Notes under the pieces: model-generated | What the model saw: the letters and a program-made list of their open reading frames with translations, nothing else | The model's database searches: none | What the model was told of the DNA's origin: nothing | Assembly (NCBI GenBank): GCA_017577345.1 | Contig: PITX01000047.1 | Location: 1-8,421 of the forward strand | Reading direction: 5' to 3' | DNA length: 8,421 nucleotides | Source of the DNA: Clostridiales bacterium | Lineage (GTDB): Bacteria; Bacillota; Clostridia; Oscillospirales; Oscillospiraceae | Translations under genes and position numbers: made by a program | In this document: piece after piece, positions 1 to 5,731 of the stretch | How positions within the stretch are numbered: the first letter of the stretch is position 1 | How the letters are laid out: each line of letters begins with the position of its first letter

Positions 1-212
1 ATACGACCCTTGGCAAAATACTTGCTGACGAACTCAGCGGTATTGCGCCATGCCACGATGTCGATGAAATCCGTTTCACGCTCGCCGGTCGCACTGTTCG
101 CGAAATCGCGGTCGACAGCGATCGTGAAGGTGGCCACTGCCACGCCGGAACCGGTCCGACGGAGCTCGGGGTCACGGGTAAGACGACCCATGAGAACGAT
201 ATGGTTCAGCAT
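1..212 (-). CDS. ssb: Single-stranded DNA-binding protein SSB, N-terminal part (runs off left edge)
   Basis: Only the first 70 codons are in the window. The protein begins [18 protein letters not shown] and continues through [27 protein letters not shown] and KYFAKG. These are the successive strands of the bacterial SSB OB-fold, including the conserved W of the VAWRNTAE segment that stacks on DNA bases. SSB coats single-stranded DNA in replication, recombination and repair. The start is set by an AAGGAGG site 7 to 8 bases upstream, which overlaps the end of rpsF. The 12-base gap to rpsF implies one transcript from the promoter at 601-629. In the usual Firmicutes order rpsR would follow beyond the left edge. 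The acidic C-terminal tip that recruits partner proteins is outside the window and cannot be checked. Confidence 0.96.
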   Translation of the reverse strand, partial: MLNHIVLMGRLTRDPELRRTGSGVAVATFTIAVDRDFANSATGERETDFIDIVAWRNTAEFVSKYFAKGR

Positions 213-224
213 GAACGAGCCTCC

Positions 225-521
225 TTACTCTTCGACTGCGACGATGATGGAACGCAGGATGCCGTCAGTGATCTTGAACACGCGGTCCAGCTCAGCGGGG
301 AGCTCGGGCTTGCATTCACAGTTCATGAGGACATAGTAGCCTTCGGGCAGATCGTTGATGGGATACGCCAGACGGCGCTTGCCCCACTCCTCGATACCGG
401 TAAGAGTACCTTCTGCCTCAACCATCGCCTTGAACTTTTCCACGAGAGCGGCGATACCTTCTTCACCCTGAGCGGGGTCGATGATATAGACGATCTCATA
501 CTTGCCGGAAATCTTAGCCAT
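225..521 (-). CDS. rpsF: 30S ribosomal protein S6
   Basis: The 98-residue product has the normal length of bacterial S6. It shows the family pattern in order: KYEIVYIIDP as the first strand, ALVEKFKAMVEAEG as the first helix, the signature EWGKRRLAYPIND at about 45-57, then GYYVLMNCE, and LDRVFKITDGILRSIIV as the closing helix and strand. S6 binds 16S rRNA in the small-subunit platform as a heterodimer with S18. The reading frame stays open another 56 codons upstream. The ATG at 521 is chosen because it gives the canonical MxKYEI-type N-terminus and lies about 9 bases from an AAAGGAGG site, while the upstream codons fall in the untranslated leader and promoter. It is followed after 12 bases by ssb in the conserved rpsF-ssb order. 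Confidence 0.98.
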   Translation of the reverse strand: MAKISGKYEIVYIIDPAQGEEGIAALVEKFKAMVEAEGTLTGIEEWGKRRLAYPINDLPEGYYVLMNCECKPELPAELDRVFKITDGILRSIIVAVEE

Positions 522-534
522 TGTTGTGTGCACC

Positions 535-576
535 TCCTTTTGGACTTTTGGCCGCCGATCGCGTCGGCGGCAAGGA
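535..576 (-). promoter_or_regulatory. Structured rpsF leader: GC-rich hairpin with possible cover of the ribosome binding site
   Basis: In the leader RNA an 8-bp perfect stem, GCCGCCGA with TCGGCGGC (plus-strand arms 551-558 and 564-571), closes a 5-base loop. Directly stacked below it, UCCUU (572-576) can pair with AAGGA of the ribosome binding site (535-539), leaving 11 bases of the 3' strand unpaired. Many bacteria have an S6:S18-binding regulatory RNA in front of rpsF with a conserved CCG element in an internal loop. This leader has the right position and CCG-rich sequence, but I cannot confirm that the conserved internal loop is present. The pairing is seen in the sequence; the regulatory role is inferred. 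Confidence 0.42.
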
Positions 577-600
577 TTGTCTGCATTCGCAGGCTTGTCT

Positions 601-629
601 ATTTTACTTGGAAAATCATGATTTGTCAA
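601..629 (-). promoter_or_regulatory. Sigma-A type promoter for rpsF-ssb
   Basis: Read on the minus strand there is a perfect -35 box TTGACA (plus 624-629), a 17-base spacer and a -10 box TAAAAT (plus 601-606) with one mismatch to consensus. The start of transcription would fall near 594, giving a leader of about 70 bases. This strength fits a ribosomal protein operon. Confidence 0.85.
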
Positions 630-673
630 CAGCTTTTTTGATTTTTCTGCACTTTCTTTCCGCAAATGCGCTC

Positions 674-702
674 TTGCTTTTTGCGGCATATAATGGTATT
701 AT
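674..702 (+). promoter_or_regulatory. Probable promoter for dapA-dapB-hisS-aspS
   Basis: A -35 candidate TTGCTT (674-679) is followed by 17 bases and an extended -10, TG-G-TATTAT (694-702). A better -10 hexamer by sequence alone, TATAAT, lies at 689-694 but has no recognisable -35 at 16-18 bases. Either choice gives a leader of only about 30-40 bases, so no lysine riboswitch or T-box can be present. The divergent rpsF promoter starts 45 bases to the left. Confidence 0.6.
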
Positions 703-728
703 CTATACGGTAGAAAAGAATCGCGAAT

Positions 729-734
729 AGGAGG
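729..734 (+). promoter_or_regulatory. Ribosome binding site deciding the dapA start
   Basis: AGGAGG is followed by two ATG codons in tandem at 739 and 742. The spacing is 4 bases to the first and 7 to the second. The second is in the preferred range, so it is taken as the start. The first would only add one methionine. Confidence 0.7.
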
Positions 735-741
735 AATCATG

Positions 742-1638
742 ATGAAGAAGATTACCGGTTCTATCGTTGCATTGGTCACTCCATTCAATGCCGACGGCTC
801 TGTCGATCACGGCAGACTGCGCGAGCTTGTCGAATGGCATGTGCAGAACAAGACTGACGCGATCCTTGCGCTCGGCACGACCGGCGAGACTGCCTCAACC
901 TCACTGGAAGAGGATATCAAGACCTTTGAGACCGTCGTCGATCAGGTCAGAGGACGCATTCCCGTGATTGCAGGCTCCGGTTCGAACTCCAGCGAAATGC
1001 AGAAGCAGAAGAGCGAAATTTATACGAAGATGGGTGCGGCAGCACTGCTGTGCATCAGCCCCTACTATGTTAAGACGAATGAGGAGGGCATGTACCGTCA
1101 CTTCATGCTGTCGGCAGATGCCGATTGTGCACCGATCATTCTTTATAATGTCCCCGGCCGCACCGGCTGCAGGATCTCTCCGGAGGTCGTGCGCCGCCTG
1201 TCCGTGCATCCGAATGTCATGGGCATCAAGGAGGCAAGCGGCGACATGGCATACGCGATGAAGATCGCCCGCTACCTCAGCGATGATTTTGTGATGTACT
1301 GCGGCAACGACGACATTACCGTTCCGCTGCTGTCCGTCGGCGCTTCGGGCGTGATCTCCGTCTGGGCGAACATCATGCCGCGCGAAACGCACGATATGGT
1401 CATGGATTGGATCGAGGGCAGACAGGAGAAAGCGGTCGCCGCGCAGCTCAAGTACCTTGATCTGATCAACGCCCTGTTCATGGAGGTCAACCCCATTCCC
1501 GTAAAGGAAGCCATGAATTTGATGGGGCTCAAGGCAGGTGCTTACCGGATGCCGCTGTACCCGATGGCACCGGAAAACCGCGCAAAGCTCGCAAAGATCA
1601 TGCGTGCCGCCGGACTGCAGGTGCAGGAGGACGCATAA
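742..1638 (+). CDS. dapA: 4-hydroxy-tetrahydrodipicolinate synthase
   Basis: This enzyme condenses pyruvate with aspartate semialdehyde in the cytoplasm, the first committed step to diaminopimelate and lysine. The 298-residue length is typical. The TIM-barrel landmarks are present in order: IVALVTPF near the start, LGTTGE at about 44-49 (the threonines of the proton relay), AGSGSN near 79, SPYY at about 106-109, YNVPGRTG with the catalytic tyrosine at about 135, GIKEASG with the Schiff-base lysine at about 163, GASGVISVWAN and NPIPVKEAMNLMG. One variation is PYYVKTNEEG in place of the common PYYNKPTQEG. The first Met could be at 739, one codon earlier. It is the first gene of the plus-strand cluster, and its stop TAA abuts the dapB ATG, which points to coupled translation of two consecutive pathway enzymes. 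Confidence 0.97.
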   Translation: MKKITGSIVALVTPFNADGSVDHGRLRELVEWHVQNKTDAILALGTTGETASTSLEEDIKTFETVVDQVRGRIPVIAGSGSNSSEMQKQKSEIYTKMGAAALLCISPYYVKTNEEGMYRHFMLSADADCAPIILYNVPGRTGCRISPEVVRRLSVHPNVMGIKEASGDMAYAMKIARYLSDDFVMYCGNDDITVPLLSVGASGVISVWANIMPRETHDMVMDWIEGRQEKAVAAQLKYLDLINALFMEVNPIPVKEAMNLMGLKAGAYRMPLYPMAPENRAKLAKIMRAAGLQVQEDA

Positions 1639-2346
1639 ATGAAGGTATTCTTAAGCGGCTACGGCAAGATGGGCCACATGGTCGAAGAGCTTGCCGCCGC
1701 AAAGGGCTGGGAGATCATCGGCCATGCCGATATTGACTGCCCGGAAAATTACGCTGCTGCGCCGAAAGCGGATGTCTGCATCGACTTCTCCGGCGTCGGC
1801 GCACAGAGGGCACTGCTTTCCTACATCCGCCGCACCGGAACGCCCCTGCTTTCCGGCACGACCGGTCTGACGGAGCCGGATTTTGACGCTCTGCGCGAGA
1901 TCTCGGCGCTTGTCCCCGTGATCTGGACGGCAAATTATTCCACCGGTATCGCCGTGCTGAAAAAGCTGCTGCGCGAATATGCGCCCGTGCTTCATGACTG
2001 GGACAAGGAAATTGTCGAAGCGCATCACAATCAGAAGGTGGATGCGCCAAGCGGTACGGCAAAACAGCTTTTGCAGGCGATCGACCCGGATGACCGCGCA
2101 CTGGTCGTGCACGGCAGGGAAGGCCTCTGCGGCAAACGAAAAGAAAATGAAATCGGCGTATTCTCTCTCCGCGGCGGCACCGTCGCGGGGGAGCACACCG
2201 TTTATTTCTTCGGCGAAGACGAAAGTCTGGAGTTTACGCATATGGCACAGAGCCGGCGGGTGTTTGCAGCGGGCGCAGTACGCGCCGCAGAAGCACTGGC
2301 AAAGAAAAAACCGGGGTATTACACTCTGGAGGAACTGATTTTTTGA
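1639..2346 (+). CDS. dapB: 4-hydroxy-tetrahydrodipicolinate reductase
   Basis: DapB reduces the DapA product with NAD(P)H to tetrahydrodipicolinate. The Rossmann fold opens with FLSGYGKMGHMV, a variant of the usual VAGAxGRMG nucleotide loop. Then come CIDFSG at about 47-52, LSGTTGL at about 71-77, ANYSTGI at about 98-104, and the catalytic signature EAHHNQKVDAPSGTA at about 127-141 with the paired histidines and the lysine. GEHTVYFFGEDESLEFTHMAQSR closes the substrate domain in two runs (GEHTVYFFGE and ESLEFTHMAQSR). At 235 residues it is shorter than the common 250-270 form, the loss being spread over the N-terminal half. The start follows the dapA stop with no gap, and its AGGAGG site lies inside the last dapA codons with 8 bases of spacing. 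All key residues are kept, so I expect it to be active. Confidence 0.96.
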   Translation: MKVFLSGYGKMGHMVEELAAAKGWEIIGHADIDCPENYAAAPKADVCIDFSGVGAQRALLSYIRRTGTPLLSGTTGLTEPDFDALREISALVPVIWTANYSTGIAVLKKLLREYAPVLHDWDKEIVEAHHNQKVDAPSGTAKQLLQAIDPDDRALVVHGREGLCGKRKENEIGVFSLRGGTVAGEHTVYFFGEDESLEFTHMAQSRRVFAAGAVRAAEALAKKKPGYYTLEELIF

Positions 2347-2357
2347 GAGGAAACACC

Positions 2358-3716
2358 ATGGAGAAACTGAAACCGCGCACCTTATCCGGCTTTATGGAGC
2401 TGATGCCCGCACCACAGATGCAGATGGAGCGGATGATGGAGATTTTGCGCGAAACCTACGCCCTTTACGGCTTTACGCCGCTGGATACGCCCGCGATCGA
2501 ATCGGCGGAGATCCTGCTTGCCAAGGGCGGCGGTGAGACGGAAAAGCAGATCTACCGCTTCCAGAAGGGCGACAGTGATCTGGCACTGCGCTTCGACTTG
2601 ACCGTTCCGCTTGCTAAATATGTTGCACTGCACGCCGGGGAGCTGTCCTTCCCGTTCCGCCGCTACCAGATCGGCAAGGTCTACCGCGGCGAAAGAGCGC
2701 AGAGAGGCCGCTTCCGCGAGTTCTATCAGGCGGATATCGACATCATCGGCGACGGCAAGCTGGATATTCTCAATGAGGCGGAAATCCCGTCGATCATCTA
2801 TACGATCTTCCGCCGCTTCGGGCTGACGAGGTTCGTTATCCGCGTCAACAACCGCAAGCTGCTCAACGGCTTCTATGCCATGCTCGGTCTGTCGGAAAAG
2901 TCCGGTGACATTATGCGCACGGTGGACAAGCTGGATAAGATCGGCGCGGAAAAGGTGCGCACGATCCTGTTCGACGACAACGGTCTGACGGAGGCACAGG
3001 CGGATGAGATCCTGCAATTCATCGCCATCACCGGAAGTAACACAGAGGTACTTGCAAGGCTGGAGGACTGGCGCGGCAGGAATGAGACCTTTGACCTCGG
3101 GTTGGAGGAGCTGACTGCCGTGACGAAGCATCTGGGTGCTTTCGGTGTGCCGGAGGAAAATTTTGCAGTCGATCTGACGATCGCACGCGGTCTGGACTAC
3201 TACACCGGAACGGTCTACGAGACGACCCTGCTTGACCATCCGGAGATCGGCTCTGTCTGCTCCGGCGGACGCTATGACAGCCTTGCCGAGTACTATACTG
3301 ACCGTCAGCTTCCCGGCGTCGGCATTTCCATCGGTCTGACGCGTCTGTTCTATGTGCTCGGCGAGCAGGAAATGCTCAATCCCGATTTGCCGACCGCGCC
3401 TGCCGACTGCCTGCTCCTGCCGATGACGGAGGATTTCTCCGCTGCAGTACAGCTTGCCACGCAGCTTCGCACTGCGGGCATCCGCACACAGCTCTATACG
3501 GAGCAGAAAAAATTCAAGGCGAAAATGTCCTATGCGGACAAGCTTGGCATCCCGTATGTGGTCTTCCTCGGTGAGGATGAGATCGCGCAGAATGTCTGCT
3601 CGATCAAAAATCTGCGAACGGGCGATCAGGTCAGCCTTCCCGTACAGGAAGCGGCAGAGATGATCAAATCCGGCATTTCCGCGATGCAAAGCGGCAGTGT
3701 GATTTTGGAAAAGTAA
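2358..3716 (+). CDS. hisS: Histidine-tRNA ligase, variant class
   Basis: This class II synthetase attaches histidine to tRNA-His using ATP. Landmarks by residue: the start segment PRTLSGFMELMP, GGETEKQIYRF at about 58-68, LRFDLTVPLAKYV at 77-89, the motif 2 region YRGERAQRGRFREFYQAD at 109-126, the HisA signature RGLDYYTGTVYE at 277-288, motif 3 GVGISIGLTRL at 320-330, and a C-terminal anticodon-binding domain from about 347. The 452-residue length is slightly above the usual 420-430. FDLTVPLAKYV and REFYQAD differ from the common bacterial RPEGTA and RQFHQ versions and look like the archaeal, eukaryotic and alphaproteobacterial branch. It is not HisZ, because the catalytic signatures and anticodon domain are intact. 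The ATG at 2358 is used, with GAGAGG 7 bases upstream; a TTG at 2343 in frame is less likely. It follows dapB by 11 bases. Confidence 0.95.
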   Translation: MEKLKPRTLSGFMELMPAPQMQMERMMEILRETYALYGFTPLDTPAIESAEILLAKGGGETEKQIYRFQKGDSDLALRFDLTVPLAKYVALHAGELSFPFRRYQIGKVYRGERAQRGRFREFYQADIDIIGDGKLDILNEAEIPSIIYTIFRRFGLTRFVIRVNNRKLLNGFYAMLGLSEKSGDIMRTVDKLDKIGAEKVRTILFDDNGLTEAQADEILQFIAITGSNTEVLARLEDWRGRNETFDLGLEELTAVTKHLGAFGVPEENFAVDLTIARGLDYYTGTVYETTLLDHPEIGSVCSGGRYDSLAEYYTDRQLPGVGISIGLTRLFYVLGEQEMLNPDLPTAPADCLLLPMTEDFSAAVQLATQLRTAGIRTQLYTEQKKFKAKMSYADKLGIPYVVFLGEDEIAQNVCSIKNLRTGDQVSLPVQEAAEMIKSGISAMQSGSVILEK

Positions 3717-3747
3717 TATACTCTGAGAAAGAAAAGAGGAAAATGAT

Positions 3748-5520
3748 ATGACACAATCAAGAACACATACCTGTGGCGAGCTCCGTCTGCGTGACGCGGG
3801 CAAGACCGTGACGCTGGTCGGCTGGATGGAGAATGTCCGCGAAGTCGGCGCAAGCCTGGCGTTTGTCGTTCTGCGCGATTTCTACGGTACTACGCAGCTC
3901 GTCATTGAGAGCGAAGAAATGATGAAAACGGTGAAATCCGTCAATAAGGAATCGACCATTTCCATCACCGGCACCGTGCGGGAACGCGCAAGCAAGAATC
4001 CGAAGCTTGCAACGGGTGAGATCGAGGTCGTCCCGACCGAGCTGAGTGTGCTCGGACGCTGCCGCTATAACGAGCTGCCCTTTGAGATCAACCGCAGCCG
4101 CGATGCGGATGAATCCGTCCGTCTGAAATACCGCTATCTCGACCTGCGCAATCCTGCGGTCAAGAGCAACATCGTTCTGCGCTGCAATGTGGTTTCCGCC
4201 CTGCGTCAGGCGATGACGGAGCACGGTTTTTTGGAAATCACCACACCGATTTTGACGGTGTCCTCTCCGGAGGGCGCGAGAGACTACCTCGTTCCCGCCA
4301 GAAAGCATCCGGGCAAGTTCTACGCCCTGCCGCAGGCACCGCAGCAGTTCAAGCAGCTGCTCATGACCTCCGGCTTCGACCGCTACTTCCAGATCGCTCC
4401 CTGCTTCCGCGATGAGGATGCCCGCGGCGACCGCAGCCCCGGCGAATTTTATCAGCTGGATATGGAAATGGCGTTTGCAAATCAGGATGATGTGTTCGCG
4501 GTTCTGGAGGATGTCCTGCCTCCCATCTTTGCCAAGTTCGGCAAGTATAATATTGCTTCCTCTGCGCCGTTCAAGCGCATTGCATTCAACGATGCGATGG
4601 AGCGCTACGGCTCCGATAAGCCTGACCTGCGTATTGATTTGGTCGTGGACGACATTACCGAGCTGGTCAAGGGCATCGACTTTGCTCCGTTCGCAGACGG
4701 CAACACCGTCAAGGCGATCGTAGTGGAAAACTGCGAGCTGGCGCGTAAGGCAGTGGACAAGCTCGTCGCGGAGACCGAGGTCATTTCCGGCTGTAAGCCG
4801 ATGTGGTTTAAGCTCGGCGAGGACGGTGAGCTCTCCGGCGGTATTGCAAAATTCCTTGCAGACCGTAAGGACGAGGTCATTGCAAAGCTGAATCTGAAGC
4901 CCGGCTGCTTCGTCGGCGTGACGGCAGGCAAAAAGTCTGCCGCGCAGAAGACCGCAGGTGTCCTGCGCAAGCTGCTCGGCGCGGCAGTTCCCGGCCATAT
5001 GGACAAGGAACGCTATGAATTCTGCTGGATCGTTGACTTCCCGATGTATGAGATCGGCGAGGAATCCGGTGAACTGGAATTTTGCCACAACCCGTTCTCC
5101 ATGCCCAACGGCGGCGCGGAGATTTTGGACAAGGCAATGCGCGGCGAGGTCGATCCTCTGAGCATCAACGCCTTCCAGTACGATCTGGTCTGCAACGGTG
5201 TGGAGCTGTCCTCCGGCGCAGTTCGTAATCACGACCCGGAGATCATGATCAAGGCGTTCCAGCTGGTCCGGCTCGGCGAGGAAGATGTCAAGGCAAAGTT
5301 CCCTGCCATGTATAACGCATTCTGCTACGGCGCACCTCCCCATGCGGGCATTGCGCCGGGCGTTGACCGTATGGTCATGCTGCTGGCAGGTGAGGAGTCT
5401 ATCCGTGAGATCATCCCGTTCCCGATGAATAAAAATGCGCAGGATATCATGATGGGCGCACCGTCAACGGTAGAACAGAAGCAGCTTGACGAAGTGCATA
5501 TCCGAATTGTCGAAGAATAA
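3748..5520 (+). CDS. aspS: Aspartate-tRNA ligase, bacterial type with variant active-site motifs
   Basis: AspRS charges tRNA-Asp. The 590-residue length is normal for the bacterial form. Domains in order: an N-terminal OB-fold anticodon-binding domain (about 1-105, VTLVGWMENVREVG), the class II core starting at KYRYLDLR (128-134), EGARDYLVP (175-183), LPQAPQQFKQLLM (194-206), motif 2 CFRDEDARGDRSPGEFYQ (219-236), the inserted GAD domain (about 285-405), VDFPMYE, and motif 3 GIAPGVDRMVMLL (534-546). The motif 2 loop, FCHNPFSMPNGG and NGVELSSGAVRNHDPE replace the usual LRADRQPEFTQ, HHPFT and GGGSIRIH, and resemble alphaproteobacterial AspRS. Whether it charges only tRNA-Asp or also tRNA-Asn cannot be told here. 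The start has AGAGGA 7 bases upstream. The gene lies 31 bases after hisS, a common Firmicutes pair, and ends before the terminator at 5535. Confidence 0.97.
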   Translation: MTQSRTHTCGELRLRDAGKTVTLVGWMENVREVGASLAFVVLRDFYGTTQLVIESEEMMKTVKSVNKESTISITGTVRERASKNPKLATGEIEVVPTELSVLGRCRYNELPFEINRSRDADESVRLKYRYLDLRNPAVKSNIVLRCNVVSALRQAMTEHGFLEITTPILTVSSPEGARDYLVPARKHPGKFYALPQAPQQFKQLLMTSGFDRYFQIAPCFRDEDARGDRSPGEFYQLDMEMAFANQDDVFAVLEDVLPPIFAKFGKYNIASSAPFKRIAFNDAMERYGSDKPDLRIDLVVDDITELVKGIDFAPFADGNTVKAIVVENCELARKAVDKLVAETEVISGCKPMWFKLGEDGELSGGIAKFLADRKDEVIAKLNLKPGCFVGVTAGKKSAAQKTAGVLRKLLGAAVPGHMDKERYEFCWIVDFPMYEIGEESGELEFCHNPFSMPNGGAEILDKAMRGEVDPLSINAFQYDLVCNGVELSSGAVRNHDPEIMIKAFQLVRLGEEDVKAKFPAMYNAFCYGAPPHAGIAPGVDRMVMLLAGEESIREIIPFPMNKNAQDIMMGAPSTVEQKQLDEVHIRIVEE

Positions 5521-5534
5521 AGAAATCATACTGA

Positions 5535-5569
5535 CAGCCTGTGGAGCATTTCCACAGGCTGCTTTTTTT
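5535..5569 (+). terminator. Intrinsic terminator after aspS
   Basis: A perfect 11-bp stem, CAGCCTGTGGA with TCCACAGGCTG, closes a 5-base loop (5546-5550) and is followed by C and seven T residues (5563-5569). It lies 14 bases after the aspS stop and ends the dapA-dapB-hisS-aspS transcript, isolating it from the transporter genes. Confidence 0.94.
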
Positions 5570-5651
5570 GTGCAATTCTATCAAGAATGAGTTTCTGAGG
5601 ATGGGAAATGTGTGCAGCTAAACAAATTGCATAAATATGCGAAATATTCAG

Positions 5652-5680
5652 TTGACTATACATAAAAATACATGTATATT
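5652..5680 (+). promoter_or_regulatory. Promoter of the amino-acid ABC transporter operon
   Basis: A -35 box TTGACT (5652-5657, one mismatch) and a -10 box TATATT (5675-5680, one mismatch) are separated by 17 bases, in a strongly AT-rich stretch. Transcription would start near 5687, with a leader of about 45 bases. Just upstream a short inverted repeat, GCATA-AA-TATGC (5629-5640), lies where an activator could bind. Nothing else gene-like is seen between 5570 and 5650. Confidence 0.82.
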
Positions 5681-5683
5681 TAT
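5662..5683. promoter_or_regulatory. Candidate operator: 22-base near-perfect palindrome over the -10 box
   Basis: Ten of eleven base pairs are symmetric around a central ATACATGTAT; only the 5667/5678 pair breaks the symmetry. It covers most of the spacer and the whole -10 box, so a bound dimer would block RNA polymerase. The symmetry is direct observation; the repressor is unknown and not encoded in the window. AT-rich promoters can show chance palindromes, but ten of eleven pairs is unusual. Confidence 0.55.
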
Positions 5684-5698
5684 TTCATCGAAACAATA

Positions 5699-5715
5699 CA
5701 CGGGCATCACCCGTG
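5699..5715 (+). other. Small hairpin in the transporter leader RNA
   Basis: A 6-bp stem, CACGGG with CCCGTG, closes the 5-base loop CATCA and ends 4 bases before the GGAGG ribosome binding site (5720-5724). It could protect the 5' end of the message or tune translation of the binding protein. It has no T-tract, so it is not a terminator. Confidence 0.45.
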
Positions 5716-5731
5716 AAATGGAGGAAACAAA

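Noticed and set aside
201..641. Plus-strand frame of 146 codons across rpsF
   Set aside because: It is antisense to rpsF and runs through its leader and promoter; the rpsF product is certain.
522..741. Lysine riboswitch or T-box in front of dapA
   Set aside because: The likely transcription start leaves only about 30-40 bases of leader and no T-box or lysine-element sequence is seen.
2343..2357. TTG start for hisS, five codons upstream
   Set aside because: TTG at 2343 overlaps the dapB stop, and the GAGAGG site is correctly spaced only for the ATG at 2358.
2382..3803. Long open frame of 473 codons antisense to hisS
   Set aside because: It lies opposite a clearly conserved synthetase gene; its product is rich in Arg, His, Asp and Leu without any recognisable domain. 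High-GC third positions of the real gene keep the antisense frame open.
3757..5343. Long open frame of 528 codons antisense to aspS
   Set aside because: Same codon-bias shadow, antisense to a complete AspRS; no motifs, no ribosome binding site recognised.
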